From the NCBI RefSeq assembly GCF_002217925.1, contig NZ_BCMF01000001.1, forward strand, positions 232,448 to 296,447: a stretch of DNA of 64,000 nucleotides. Reading direction: 5' to 3'. Position 1 is the stretch's first letter. Each line of letters starts with the position of its first letter. Source of the stretch: Secundilactobacillus mixtipabuli (GTDB taxonomy: Bacteria > Bacillota > Bacilli > Lactobacillales > Lactobacillaceae). Positions 9,219-18,497 of this stretch are shown here, piece after piece. The notes beneath the pieces are model-generated. The model saw nothing but the letters and a program-made list of their open reading frames with translations. It did not search any database and was not told where the DNA came from. The position numbers and the translations under genes are program-made.

Positions 9219-9465
9219 CGTTAACAATCCCTTCTAATAAAAAATCGCCCCCGATACGTCATAAACGCAACAGGGACGATTGGACTAACCGTGGTACCAC
9301 CCAGCTTAGGAGTCACAGACTCCTCACTCACTAGATGATAACGGATCTAGAACTTTCCGTACGATGTTTCCCAGTATTTGGTTACACAGCCCTGATCGGT
9401 TCGCAGCAACCACCGACTTTCTGACACCCAGACTGAGCACTACTTGAGTTGAGAAACAATAAAGT
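9219..9465 (-). promoter_or_regulatory. T-box riboswitch leader
   Basis: The minus strand contains the T-box consensus TGGGTGGTACCACGGTT (9287-9303). Upstream is an apical Stem I loop of the GGTGG...TGCGAACC type, and downstream an intrinsic terminator (9239-9281: AATCG...CGATT then six T). The T-box pairs with the acceptor end of an uncharged tRNA and prevents termination. The specifier codon could not be assigned with confidence; the candidate specifier loop reads GTAACCAAATAC. Confidence 0.9.
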
Positions 9466-9471
9466 AGTTTT

Positions 9472-9500
9472 ATGCTATCATGCCGCCCAGTGAGTGTCAA
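9472..9500 (-). promoter_or_regulatory. Promoter of the T-box leader
   Basis: On the minus strand TTGACA (9500-9495), 17 bp, TAGCAT (9477-9472). Expected transcription start near 9465. Confidence 0.75.
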
Positions 9501-9630
9501 GAACAGGTCATTATCACAACGACGCAAAAGGCAGCAATCATTTAAAAAAATCTTAGATTTCCTAACTCACCATTAATTATTTGTGATACTTTTATAGTGT
9601 AGTGTTAACAATTATTAGGGGGGATTTATC

Positions 9631-10482
9631 ATGAGTGAAACAGTAACGCCAAGCTTCTGTCCCAATTGCGGTGCAAAGCTGAAGCCAGGGGCTAAATTTT
9701 GTACCAGCTGCGGTTTTGACTTAACGCAATTCAACGCACAGTTACACCAACAGGCGACTCAGAGGGCCACACAACAGCAAACGGTTCAGCAACCGCATCA
9801 GCCTAATCCAAATGTTGCAGCCGCCAAGAATTATTCCACGAACTATTTTAGTTGGCTATGGGACTCAATTAAACATCCTAGCCAAACCGATATCAAAGCT
9901 AACAAATTTTTTGGTGCGACTTCCTTTGCCATTTCGTCAGTGTTGATCGGTATTATTAGTATGGTCGGCTTGTACCGAATCTTCGATGCAATATCCAAGT
10001 TCGAATCCGATCTCGATTCATTTGTGAACAGCTTAGGCGAGGCAGAAAGCGAAGCTCCCACCACGCCCGTCCCAACCGGCAACGGCTTTACCATCTTTCT
10101 AAAGGTCTTTATCATTGCACTTATTTTTACCGCTATGTTCGTTTTAGTTGGCTGGCTGATTCGGCGTTATATGCTTGGGGATGAACACGAAAGTTACCTT
10201 AGTTTTGCGACCCGTTTAGCTGGTTACAGCAACATCAACATGATTTTCTTGCTCCTTGCCCTGATCTTTATTGCCTTATTAAATGCACTGGCGGGCGGTG
10301 CCCTGTTATTTATCTTCTTAGGACTATGTTCTACCGTCTACTTTGTTGGTTACGCCTACGCCATTCTGGAGTTCAATCAGACTCGTGGGATGGATAAAAT
10401 CTATGCGCTTCTAATCGCATTGATCGTTAACAGTTTCTTAAGTATGATTCTGATGAGTATCGTTGGTGCTTCAGTTCTTTAA
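9631..10482 (+). CDS. Zinc-ribbon multi-pass membrane protein
   Basis: 283 residues. The N-terminus has a zinc ribbon with two CxxC knuckles (CPNCGAKLKPGAKFCTSCG), then a Gln-rich linker (residues ~38-65), then about five or six hydrophobic segments. The layout matches the zinc-ribbon membrane proteins common in lactobacilli, whose role is unknown. Strong ribosome site GGGGGG upstream of ATG 9631. Single gene, ending at a bidirectional terminator. Confidence 0.75.
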   Translation: MSETVTPSFCPNCGAKLKPGAKFCTSCGFDLTQFNAQLHQQATQRATQQQTVQQPHQPNPNVAAAKNYSTNYFSWLWDSIKHPSQTDIKANKFFGATSFAISSVLIGIISMVGLYRIFDAISKFESDLDSFVNSLGEAESEAPTTPVPTGNGFTIFLKVFIIALIFTAMFVLVGWLIRRYMLGDEHESYLSFATRLAGYSNINMIFLLLALIFIALLNALAGGALLFIFLGLCSTVYFVGYAYAILEFNQTRGMDKIYALLIALIVNSFLSMILMSIVGASVL

Positions 10483-10502
10483 TTTTAATAGTCATGATTA
10501 AC

Positions 10503-10540
10503 AAAATCCCTGACGGCCACAAAGGTCATCAGGGATTTTT
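10503..10540. terminator. Bidirectional terminator
   Basis: AAAATCCCTGACG pairs with TCATCAGGGATTTTT between convergent genes. Confidence 0.85.
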
Positions 10541-10541
10541 C

Positions 10542-10931
10542 CTACTTAAAGGGCGTCACATGTTCTGCTTTAGCGCGCTTTTCCAACGCATCCGTCAACC
10601 GATTCGTCACACTCAGTGGCACTTGAATAAGCGGCGTTAAAATACCGGGGCGCTCTGGGTCTGGCACTTCGGCCGTGGCTTTTCGATCAGGCACCATCGT
10701 TTCGAGGTCCGCTTTAGTTAAATGAAACTGTCGGGCAAAGTAAATCACTTCTTGGTAAGCCATGTTTTTAAAGTAGAAGTAGTACATAAACCCAGCCGCA
10801 GCAACGTACCAAAAAACGGTCCATGACAGCCCAATTCTAGCTGGATCTAGTAACTTAAAAACGACTGCACAGATAACAAAAACAACGTAGATCGCTACGG
10901 AGATCACCGTCCACTTCGCTCGATGTGTCAA
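10542..10931 (-). CDS. Hypothetical small membrane protein
   Basis: 129 residues with two membrane segments (residues ~8-28 and ~35-55) and a soluble C-terminal half with DPERPGILTPLIQVP. The probable start is a TTG at 10931 with AGAGGAGCG upstream. No family recognised. Single gene, convergent with the zinc-ribbon gene. Confidence 0.65.
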   Translation of the reverse strand: MTHRAKWTVISVAIYVVFVICAVVFKLLDPARIGLSWTVFWYVAAAGFMYYFYFKNMAYQEVIYFARQFHLTKADLETMVPDRKATAEVPDPERPGILTPLIQVPLSVTNRLTDALEKRAKAEHVTPFK

Positions 10932-11017
10932 AAAATCGCTCCTCTGTTTAGTGACTTTGTTCCGCTTAAATTCTAAACACTACCATGTCGCATGAGACGC
11001 TTTAACAGCCGCCAAAT

Positions 11018-11881
11018 TCATTTACGAGCACCATAATTTTGTGACTTTTTCAGCCAGTCAGCGTTTTGCGGATCAGGACCAACCCGCTTACCCTGATCTA
11101 GCTTGGCAATTTCTGCCATTTCAGCTTCATCCAAGCCAAAAGCGAAGATATCGCGGTTAGCTTTAACCCGGTCTTCGTGAATGGACTTTGGAATGACGAT
11201 TTCTTCTCGTTGAACGTGCCAACGTAAGATAACTTGCGCTGGGGTCACGTTATGCGTTTCTGCCAGCTTAACAAAGAGCGGATCCTTAATGGCGTTGTTT
11301 TTACCGCCACCAAGCGGACTCCAAGCTTCATGCTGGATGCCTTGGGATTCCAAATAAGCGTGAAGTGCCGTTTGCTGGAAGTAAGGGTGCGTTTCAATTT
11401 GGTCAATTTCAGGCTTAATGTCAGTCTTACTCATCAAATCTTCCAGTTGATTTTGTTCAAAGTTTGAGACACCAATATTTTTGATCTTGCCCTCACGGTA
11501 AAGATCTTCCATAGCTTTCCAGCTATCAACATAGCCTGGTGCTGGCCAATGAATCAGGTAAAGATCCAAATAATCCAAGCCTAATTTAGTTAAACTCTCT
11601 TGGAAGGCCTGCTTCGTTTCATCATACCCGCGAACATTGTTCCAAAGTTTGGAGGTCACAAAAAGATCTTTACGATCCAAGCCACTTTCACGGATAGCTT
11701 CACCAACCCACTGTTCATTACCATAATATGCGGCAGTATCAATGTGCCGGTAGCCAGCCGCTAAAGCCCACTTGACCGAGTTTTTAATATCACTTTCGTT
11801 ATCAACTTGGAACACCCCCAAGCCTAATTGAGGAATCGTGTTCCCATTTGCTAGCGGAATTTGAGGAATATCATTGTGCAA
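11018..11881 (-). CDS. Aldo/keto reductase
   Basis: NADPH-dependent carbonyl reductase of the AKR superfamily, related to 2,5-diketo-D-gluconate reductases. The catalytic tetrad is visible: Asp in DTAAYYGNE with its Tyr, Lys in VTSKLWN and His in LIHWPAPG; the C-terminal IPKSIHEDR segment binds the cofactor phosphate. The preferred start is TTG 11881 (LHNDIPQIPL reading), because AAAGGTGG lies 8 bases upstream. A GTG at 11893 is in frame but sits inside that ribosome site. A second, diverged member is at 37423-38268. Confidence 0.92.
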   Translation of the reverse strand: MHNDIPQIPLANGNTIPQLGLGVFQVDNESDIKNSVKWALAAGYRHIDTAAYYGNEQWVGEAIRESGLDRKDLFVTSKLWNNVRGYDETKQAFQESLTKLGLDYLDLYLIHWPAPGYVDSWKAMEDLYREGKIKNIGVSNFEQNQLEDLMSKTDIKPEIDQIETHPYFQQTALHAYLESQGIQHEAWSPLGGGKNNAIKDPLFVKLAETHNVTPAQVILRWHVQREEIVIPKSIHEDRVKANRDIFAFGLDEAEMAEIAKLDQGKRVGPDPQNADWLKKSQNYGARK

Positions 11882-12120
11882 AATAAAAACCACCTTTCAA
11901 AAGTTATGTAGTCTTTCTGCTTCAAGAATCATCAGTATCAGCCATCTATTGGCTTTCACACCGCACCCTTTAATTCTACCATACACCACCCCCATTTTTT
12001 CACCGACAAAATTTTACAAAATCAGTAAAAAATAGTAAACTTTACAGCTAAATGAGTTAAACTAACACTAGTAGTATTTAATGGCTTGTTCGCTCGTTCT
12101 TGATATTGGAGGTATTTTAC

Positions 12121-12783
12121 GTGAATAATCAAGAACCGCAATCGCGCATGCAACGCTATAATTTCAACACCGATGATCAGTCTGCCTCGAAGCGCAAACC
12201 GCCGAAAAAGCCGTCGCACTTCCGACAGATTGTGGTCAGCTTTCTAATCACACTTGTGCTGGTCGTGGGTGTTGGTGTTTGGCTTGCTAACCGCTCGACA
12301 AAAGTCGAAAATGGTGCTCAAAACACCGAACAATCTGTTAAGGATAATAGTTCTAGTCACACCGAGTCTGACAACGCGTCTAAGGAGACGGGCAACTCAG
12401 ACTCAAACAATTCTACCGATGATAAAGAAATCACTTCATCTCAGCGAAGCTCTTTGCAAAGTTCGATTAATCAGGAATCAGATGCAACAATTAAGAACAG
12501 CGAACAAAAAAAGCTAGACGACACGAAAACCAAATCCGGTAACCAGCAATCGTCCAGCTCAGCCAATACTACTTCTAACTCAGCTGGGTCATCCAAGAAA
12601 ACCGACAACAGTAAAAAGAACTCAGGATCCATCACTTTCAGTCAGTCTCATACCTTCTCTTCCGTCGCAGACGCCAAGAGTTGGGCCCAAGCCACGAAAT
12701 CGCAATGGCTGAAGGATGGTTATTCCACCTATACGATTACTTCAGATGCACAGGGTAACTACGTGCTTCGGTTTGTGAAGTAA
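12121..12783 (+). CDS. Single-pass membrane protein with Ser/Thr/Asn-rich linker
   Basis: 220 residues from GTG 12121, chosen for TGGAGG 8 bases upstream. A cytoplasmic basic N-terminus (residues 1-40) is followed by a membrane segment (QIVVSFLITLVLVVGVGVWL), then a low-complexity linker of about 115 residues rich in Ser, Asn, Thr and Lys, and a short folded C-terminal domain with SVADAKSWAQATKSQW. The topology places the tail outside the cell, so a wall-spanning role is likely. Family not recognised. Confidence 0.7.
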   Translation: MNNQEPQSRMQRYNFNTDDQSASKRKPPKKPSHFRQIVVSFLITLVLVVGVGVWLANRSTKVENGAQNTEQSVKDNSSSHTESDNASKETGNSDSNNSTDDKEITSSQRSSLQSSINQESDATIKNSEQKKLDDTKTKSGNQQSSSSANTTSNSAGSSKKTDNSKKNSGSITFSQSHTFSSVADAKSWAQATKSQWLKDGYSTYTITSDAQGNYVLRFVK

Positions 12784-12814
12784 TGAGTCGAACACTATTA
12801 AGTCGAACTTGATC

Positions 12815-12862
12815 AAAAGCAGCGTCCCCAGACACCTTATCGTGTTTGGGAACGCTGCTTTT
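12815..12862. terminator. Bidirectional terminator
   Basis: AAAAGCAGCGTCCC pairs with GGGAACGCTGCTTTT between convergent genes. Confidence 0.85.
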
Positions 12863-12872
12863 GAATTGGGGC

Positions 12873-13760
12873 TTATTTAACGGGTTTAAACCGGGAAAAA
12901 TCCAACTGCATGATTAAGATCGCAATAATAATTAAAACGCCACCCAGCAATAAATGGACGGTGAAGGGTTCAAACCCTAAAGCAACCGAAAAGAGGCTGC
13001 CAAACATCGATTCCGTCATGAGAATCAGACCGGCCGGCGTAGGATCGGTAAACCGCTGACCGATAATTTGGAGCGATTGAGCGCCAAATGAAGAAACGAT
13101 TCCTAAAACAATCACTGGCCACAACCCGGCCTGCCAGTTAATTGCACCATAACTCGCATGTTCAAATAACAGTGACCAGATCAAGCCAAAACCGCTTTGC
13201 GTGATTCCTAGCATAAATGACAGCACAAAGGGACTCGTATTCATTGTCCGCATGCCAAAATAGACAATTTGAAGCGCGTAAAAGAACGCGGAAATGAGTG
13301 TCAATAAATCACCAATGTGCAACGTAAATCCGTTTTGCAAAATGTTGGTCAGAAAGCCCATCCCAACAATCGCAATAATAATGGCAGGATAACTCTTTGC
13401 TTCGGGCCGACGCTTATAAATCACCCAAATAATAATGGGAATAATCACCACGTAAATCGCCGTTAAGAACGCATTGTTTGACGGTGTGGTATAGCGCAAG
13501 CCCCAAGTCTGGAACTGATAACCTAAAAAATTAATTAAACCGGCGGATAACCCTATCTGGATATCAGCCCGGCTCATTTTCATAATGGCTTTGTGGAAAA
13601 ACAGAAAAGCTAAACCAGTGTAAATCAGCCCTCTGATGGCATTGATCAAGCCGGCTTGCATATGCGCGTTAGTCGCCATTTTGGAAAAGATATACCCGGC
13701 ACCCCAGATCATTGCTGCCATCAGCAGCATTAGATTGGCGCGCCCCTTTGATATTTGCAT
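12873..13760 (-). CDS. EamA/DMT family transporter
   Basis: 295 residues, ten hydrophobic segments in two homologous halves: the drug/metabolite transporter fold, similar to RhaT/YdcZ-type permeases. Substrate unknown. It starts 7 bases after the stop of the peptidase-like gene on the same strand, so the two form an operon. That makes export or uptake of an amino acid or peptide derivative plausible, but this is inference. Confidence 0.85.
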   Translation of the reverse strand: MQISKGRANLMLLMAAMIWGAGYIFSKMATNAHMQAGLINAIRGLIYTGLAFLFFHKAIMKMSRADIQIGLSAGLINFLGYQFQTWGLRYTTPSNNAFLTAIYVVIIPIIIWVIYKRRPEAKSYPAIIIAIVGMGFLTNILQNGFTLHIGDLLTLISAFFYALQIVYFGMRTMNTSPFVLSFMLGITQSGFGLIWSLLFEHASYGAINWQAGLWPVIVLGIVSSFGAQSLQIIGQRFTDPTPAGLILMTESMFGSLFSVALGFEPFTVHLLLGGVLIIIAILIMQLDFSRFKPVK

Positions 13761-13767
13761 GGTGCGG

Positions 13768-14922
13768 TTATTCCCCCTCTAAGAACGCCAGCGCCAACTT
13801 CCGATACAGCACAGTCGCCTGTAAAAATTCGTCGATTTCCACGTATTCATCCGCCTCGTGAGACGTATTGGTTCCGGGACCGTAAACAATGGCCGAGAAC
13901 CGGGCTTTCGACTGTAAAAATTCTGACGCATCACTAGCACCGCCAGAGCCAACCGGGATCACACGGTTACCAATGATCCGGTGACCAATTTTTTGCGCTA
14001 GTTTGACTAACGGCGCGTCTGGCCGGCCGGGAATTGCTTCCTCTGGATAGCTATAGGACAACTTCAACTGAAAACCTGAACGGTCATTTAGACGATGGAC
14101 AAGTTTTTCCAGTATATCATAAATCATCTGATTCGGATAAGCCGGAATAGTCCGTACATTAGCTGAAAGTCGGGCTTTTCCTGGAATTGTATTGATCTGT
14201 TCACCACCAGATATCAGATCAACGTTATGCAGCAAGCCTCCTAAAACTGGATCGATTTTATCGAGACCCTGCATCATTGCCGTAATTTCGTTATAAAATA
14301 CGATCAAATTATCGATGGCGTTGATTCCCTTGGTCGACTGCGCGCTGTGCACTGATTTGCCGATTGAATCCACGTGATAATCAATCACACCACGCGCGGT
14401 ATAGGCAATTTTATCTAAGCCGGTGGGCTCAGCAATCACCAAACCTGCCAACTGGTCTGCATAGCCGGCTTTAGTCAGCTGGGCCGCGCCGTATTCACCG
14501 GTCTCTTCTCCCACCGTTGCCAGCAGGCGGATTGAGCCTTTTAAAGGTGTCTTGTCTGCCAGCAATTCCAACATGGCAATCACAATGGCAGCCAGGCCAC
14601 TTTTCATATCCGACGCCCCCCGGCCGTAAAGCTGGCCATCAACGATTTCACCGGCAAAGGGGTCGTGATGCCACTGACTCAGGTCCCCTGGATCAACCAC
14701 ATCTTCGTGACCCGATAAACCAAGTTGTTTTCCATTGGGATGACCAATGGTAACCACTAAGTTATCGCGACCGGGCGAATAAGTGACAAATTCCACCTGG
14801 GCTGATTCTCGATAGGGTTCAAATAATGACGCTAGATAGCGTGCTACGGCCGCTTCATTGCCGTTGACTGACTGAATTTGAATCAATTTTTGTAAGATTG
14901 CAATTTTTTCAGTATTTTCCAC
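13768..14922 (-). CDS. ArgE/DapE/ACY1 family metallohydrolase
   Basis: M20 peptidase family enzyme. Metal-site segments are visible: LSGHEDVVDPGD, GRGASDMKSGLAA (bridging Asp), TVGEETGEYGA (general base Glu and metal Glu) and the late THEADEY His. This fits succinyl-diaminopimelate desuccinylase or acetylornithine deacetylase-like activity. GTG 14922 is preferred (VENTEKIAILQ), with AAGGCGGGG upstream; an ATG at 14958 has a poorly spaced site. The EamA carrier gene follows directly. The exact amide substrate cannot be read from sequence. Confidence 0.85.
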   Translation of the reverse strand: MENTEKIAILQKLIQIQSVNGNEAAVARYLASLFEPYRESAQVEFVTYSPGRDNLVVTIGHPNGKQLGLSGHEDVVDPGDLSQWHHDPFAGEIVDGQLYGRGASDMKSGLAAIVIAMLELLADKTPLKGSIRLLATVGEETGEYGAAQLTKAGYADQLAGLVIAEPTGLDKIAYTARGVIDYHVDSIGKSVHSAQSTKGINAIDNLIVFYNEITAMMQGLDKIDPVLGGLLHNVDLISGGEQINTIPGKARLSANVRTIPAYPNQMIYDILEKLVHRLNDRSGFQLKLSYSYPEEAIPGRPDAPLVKLAQKIGHRIIGNRVIPVGSGGASDASEFLQSKARFSAIVYGPGTNTSHEADEYVEIDEFLQATVLYRKLALAFLEGE

Positions 14923-15082
14923 TTTGGCCCCCGCCTTACAGTTGTTTAGAGACAGCATACTCCGCCACCCGCTTTGAATGCAATATCAATCTATTTCAAT
15001 CAGCCCCTTCAAACAGCCGTTATCGCACGAAATCTAAATTGCGTTATAATAAGAACAAGTTCGATAAAGGAGCGTGACCGTG

Positions 15083-15592
15083 ATGCAAATTGAAGTGCCT
15101 GTGACAAACGGTTATTTACCAGATATTTACGGCAAATATGCACCAGAAAAATACCGAATTGACGACGGTCCTGTCCGTTCTTTTCCCATTAAAATTATGG
15201 CTGCACCAGCCGATACCAAAACGTTTGCTGTTGTCATGATCGATCATGACGCAATCCCCGTTAGCGGTTTTACCTGGATTCACTGGGTTGCTGCCAACTT
15301 ACCAGGAGATTTAATAACGATCCCTGAAAACGCGAGTCAAAGCGGTGAAATCCCGATGACCTTTGGTAATAATTCCAGTGCTGGCGGCTTGGTTCATAAT
15401 CAAAATCCGCTGACTAGCCAGCACTATAATGGCCCAATGCCACCGAACAAGGATCATCGTTACACAGTGATCGTGTACGCACTGGACAGCAAGTTACCGC
15501 TAAAAGACGGCTTTTGGCTTAACGATCTGCACGATACCATGAAGGATCACGTTTTGGCTGAAGCTAGTCAGGTTGTTTTAGGCCGTGCCTAA
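15083..15592 (+). CDS. YbhB/YbcL-type PEBP family protein
   Basis: About 169 residues of the phosphatidylethanolamine-binding protein (Raf kinase inhibitor-like) family. Seen: MIDHDAIPVSGFTWIHWVAANLP, GGLVHNQNPLTSQHYNGPMPP and HRYTVIVYALD, which build the anion-binding pocket. AAAGGAG precedes; ATG 15083 and GTG 15080 are both well spaced, while GTG 15074 is too close. Bacterial members have no settled function. A stress protein gene follows with only 48 bases between. Confidence 0.85.
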   Translation: MQIEVPVTNGYLPDIYGKYAPEKYRIDDGPVRSFPIKIMAAPADTKTFAVVMIDHDAIPVSGFTWIHWVAANLPGDLITIPENASQSGEIPMTFGNNSSAGGLVHNQNPLTSQHYNGPMPPNKDHRYTVIVYALDSKLPLKDGFWLNDLHDTMKDHVLAEASQVVLGRA

Positions 15593-15640
15593 ATGGCCAT
15601 TTCATCCAAATTCCGCGTAAGCTATAATAGGAGAGAAAAA

Positions 15641-16156
15641 ATGTTAAAATACCAATCAATAGTCGTACCATTAGATACCTCGAAATTTGCTGAATTGGCA
15701 CTGGCAAAGGCAGTTGCTGTCGCAATTCGAAACGAATCCCACCTAGACCTGCTCAGTATCATTGACACTCATCAATCCAACTACTATGGCGGGCTATCAA
15801 ACGGTAGCATTGTTAACTCATTAGTCGAAGACGCTACCGAATATTTAGCTGAATTAACGAGTCAGGTCAAGGAAAAATATGGGCTAACTGATATTAGTAC
15901 GCATATTCGCTTTGGTAACCCCAAAACGGTGATTGCCTTGGACTTCACTAAGGAACACCATAACGACCTCATCATGATGGGCGCCACTGGGATGGGCGCA
16001 TTAGAGCGTGTCATGACGGGATCTGTGACTGATTTTGTTACCCGTAACGCTACCTGCGACGTGCTGGTCGTTCGGACTAACTTAGCCAATCAACCCGGCG
16101 AAAAAATCGAAAGTCCCTTTCGGACAACGATGAGCCAAGAACAGGAAGAAAATTAA
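15641..16156 (+). CDS. Universal stress protein (UspA family)
   Basis: 171 residues, single Usp domain: SIVVPLDTSKFAELALAKAV at the N-terminus and the ATP-binding signature GATGMGALERVMTGSVTDFVTR near the end (G-x2-G-x9-G-S/T). Start ATG 15641 has TAGGAGAG upstream; the open frame extends back to 15593 but lacks a ribosome site there. A terminator follows at 16176. Confidence 0.93.
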   Translation: MLKYQSIVVPLDTSKFAELALAKAVAVAIRNESHLDLLSIIDTHQSNYYGGLSNGSIVNSLVEDATEYLAELTSQVKEKYGLTDISTHIRFGNPKTVIALDFTKEHHNDLIMMGATGMGALERVMTGSVTDFVTRNATCDVLVVRTNLANQPGEKIESPFRTTMSQEQEEN

Positions 16157-16175
16157 TTATCTTAAAAAAGGGCAG

Positions 16176-16216
16176 GAAGGGTCGAATTGACAGTCTTTCA
16201 ATTCGACCCTTCTTTC
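16176..16216 (+). terminator. Terminator after the stress protein gene
   Basis: GAAGGGTCGAATTGA pairs perfectly with TCAATTCGACCCTTC, then T-rich sequence. It shows that the next gene starts downstream of it. Confidence 0.8.
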
Positions 16217-16261
16217 ATTCTCATCATTCAACTATCTAGGAAATCAAACGAGGTACAACGC

Positions 16262-17884
16262 ATGGAAGGTTCAAAATTCAAAAAAATCAACCTCTTTCAG
16301 CTGGTCATGCTGGCACTGGGATCCTTAATCGGTTCCGGCTGGCTGTTCGGTTCTTGGGAGGCAACTAAAATTGCCGGCCCAGCCGCAATTTTTTCCTGGA
16401 TCATTGGGGGCATCGTCATTGGCTCCATCGCCTATGATTACGTCGAAATTGGCGCAATGTTTCCAGAATCTGGCGGTATGAGTAAATACGCTCAGTATTC
16501 TCATGGCTCACTACTTGGATTCATTGCGGCTTGGGCCAACTGGGTTTCATTGATCACATTGATTCCAATCGAAGCCGTTGCCGCGGTTCAGTACATGAGT
16601 ACCTGGCCATGGTCATGGGCTCACTGGACTCACCGTTTTCTTAGCAACGGTGTCATCACAACCAGTGGCTTGTTTGTGGTATTTGGCTTCATCCTGGTCT
16701 TCACCGCGTTAAATTTCTGGTCAGTCAAAATTTTGACCCGGTTCACCAGTTTGATCTCAGTCTTTAAAATTGGCATCCCGCTACTGACCATTGTCATGCT
16801 GACACTTTCAGGGTTTCACCCTGGCAACTACGGCAGTAACCTGCAAACCTTTATGCCCTATGGCTCGGCACCCATTTTCACTGCCACTTCTGCTGCTGGT
16901 ATTATCTTTTCGTTTGATGCCTTTCAGACCGTTATTAATATGGGCGGTGAAATTGAACATCCAAAGAAAAATATTGGTCGTGGGATCACAATTTCATTAC
17001 TGATCAGCGGGATTTTATACGTCATTTTGCAAAGCACCTTTATCACCGCGATTCCACCGAAAATGATTGCAGCGACCGGGTGGCATGGCATCGTCTTTAA
17101 CTCGCCATTTGCTGACATGGCTATCTTACTTGGTATCCACTGGCTTTCCGTCCTGCTATACATGGACGCCTTCGTTTCACCATTTGGCACCGGTGTGTCC
17201 TTCGTGGCCAATACCGCCAGAGCGCTATTTGCGATGGAAGGTAACCGTCACGTGCCGCACTTTCTGGGCAGGATCAACTTAAAATACGGTATTCCCCGCT
17301 ACGCCATGATGGTCAATACTTTACTGAGTATGGTGATGGTCACAGTCTTTCGCTCATGGGCAGTCCTGGCAACAGTGTTATCGACCGCCACTCTGATTGC
17401 CTACTTAACCGGCCCAGTGACCGCTGTTTCACTGCGAAAAATGGGGCCGAAGCTCTACCGGCCGATTCGCTTAAAAAGGCTGCCGTGGATTGCGCCAATG
17501 TCCTTTGTGCTCGCTTCACTGGCTACTTACTGGGCCATGTGGCCAACTACCGTTCAAGTCATTCTCATTATTTTATTGGGCCTGCCCTTTTATTTCTACT
17601 ATGAATGGCGGAATCACTTTGCTTCAACTCGTCAAGCCTTTAAAGCTAGTGGCTGGATGATCGGCTACCTCATTTTCATTTCAATCATGTCCTTCATTGG
17701 CAGTCATCAATTTAACGGCTTAAACTGGATTCCCTACCCATTGGACTTTATCGTAATTATCATTGCATCACTAGGCTTCTACTGGTGGGGTATTCGTAGC
17801 TACATTGTGACCGAGGACTTTGGCAAAGCCCAGAAACTGAATCAAGAGGCCAAGGAACGAGGCGAAATGGAAGATGATGAATAA
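16262..17884 (+). CDS. APC family amino-acid permease
   Basis: 540 residues, twelve or more membrane segments, APC superfamily: LGSLIGSGWLFGSWEATK is the substrate/ion-binding first helix, and SFDAFQTVINMGGEIEHPKKNIGRG the conserved loop after helix 6. Start ATG 16262, because the upstream part of the open frame contains the terminator of the previous gene. Substrate unknown. A small acidic protein gene overlaps its 3' end by 11 bases. Confidence 0.9.
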   Translation: MEGSKFKKINLFQLVMLALGSLIGSGWLFGSWEATKIAGPAAIFSWIIGGIVIGSIAYDYVEIGAMFPESGGMSKYAQYSHGSLLGFIAAWANWVSLITLIPIEAVAAVQYMSTWPWSWAHWTHRFLSNGVITTSGLFVVFGFILVFTALNFWSVKILTRFTSLISVFKIGIPLLTIVMLTLSGFHPGNYGSNLQTFMPYGSAPIFTATSAAGIIFSFDAFQTVINMGGEIEHPKKNIGRGITISLLISGILYVILQSTFITAIPPKMIAATGWHGIVFNSPFADMAILLGIHWLSVLLYMDAFVSPFGTGVSFVANTARALFAMEGNRHVPHFLGRINLKYGIPRYAMMVNTLLSMVMVTVFRSWAVLATVLSTATLIAYLTGPVTAVSLRKMGPKLYRPIRLKRLPWIAPMSFVLASLATYWAMWPTTVQVILIILLGLPFYFYYEWRNHFASTRQAFKASGWMIGYLIFISIMSFIGSHQFNGLNWIPYPLDFIVIIIASLGFYWWGIRSYIVTEDFGKAQKLNQEAKERGEMEDDE

Positions 17885-18404
17885 CCTATTCGAACTTTAC
17901 TTAGAAGATGATGACGACTCCTTTATTGTGGGCACCAGTATCGCGGAAAATGAGCAGCAGCTCTTGCTCGTCTCAATCGATGATAACGGTCAGGTCGACA
18001 GCGTAGAAGTGATTGACCGCGCTCACATTTCAAAAGTCGTCACTGACTCCTCCTACCTAGACTTTTGCCAGTCAATGATCAAGGAAAATCAAGCAGCACA
18101 TATTTTTGATCCTTTTCAGTTAGCTCAGCAGTTACCACACAACTGGCAGTCTACCGACCGTTTATTGGCTGAGTGCCAAGGCGAGCAGCGATTGATCAGC
18201 ATTGTGACTGGGCCTGAAATCTATGCTGGCCGCGTCTCTTTAATCAGTGAGCATCAGATTGGCCTTCAGCTAGTCGACTTTGAATCCGTCTCTTTCGGAG
18301 CACCTACTTTGATCGATAAATCGGATGTGATGGTCATTGACTATGTCAGCCGACAAAATTATTACGTGACAAAGTATTGGAAAACAAAGGGTCAACAATC
18401 ATAG
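17874..18404 (+). CDS. Hypothetical acidic protein coupled to the permease
   Basis: 176 residues, no membrane segment and no recognised family; the N-terminus is acidic (LYLEDDDDSF). It overlaps the permease gene by 11 bases (tandem ATG at 17874/17877), so translation is probably coupled and a role linked to the carrier is possible. Ends at a terminator. Confidence 0.7.
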   Translation: MMNNLFELYLEDDDDSFIVGTSIAENEQQLLLVSIDDNGQVDSVEVIDRAHISKVVTDSSYLDFCQSMIKENQAAHIFDPFQLAQQLPHNWQSTDRLLAECQGEQRLISIVTGPEIYAGRVSLISEHQIGLQLVDFESVSFGAPTLIDKSDVMVIDYVSRQNYYVTKYWKTKGQQS

Positions 18405-18412
18405 TTACCCCA

Positions 18413-18460
18413 ATAAAAATAGCTGATCCATCAGTCAGAAACTGATGAATCAGCTATTTT
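18413..18460. terminator. Bidirectional terminator
   Basis: AAAATAGCTGATCCATCAGT pairs with ACTGATGAATCAGCTATTTT between convergent genes. Confidence 0.88.
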
Positions 18461-18497
18461 GTGATGCGATCAATGTGAGGTTGATTGCGATTCAAAG

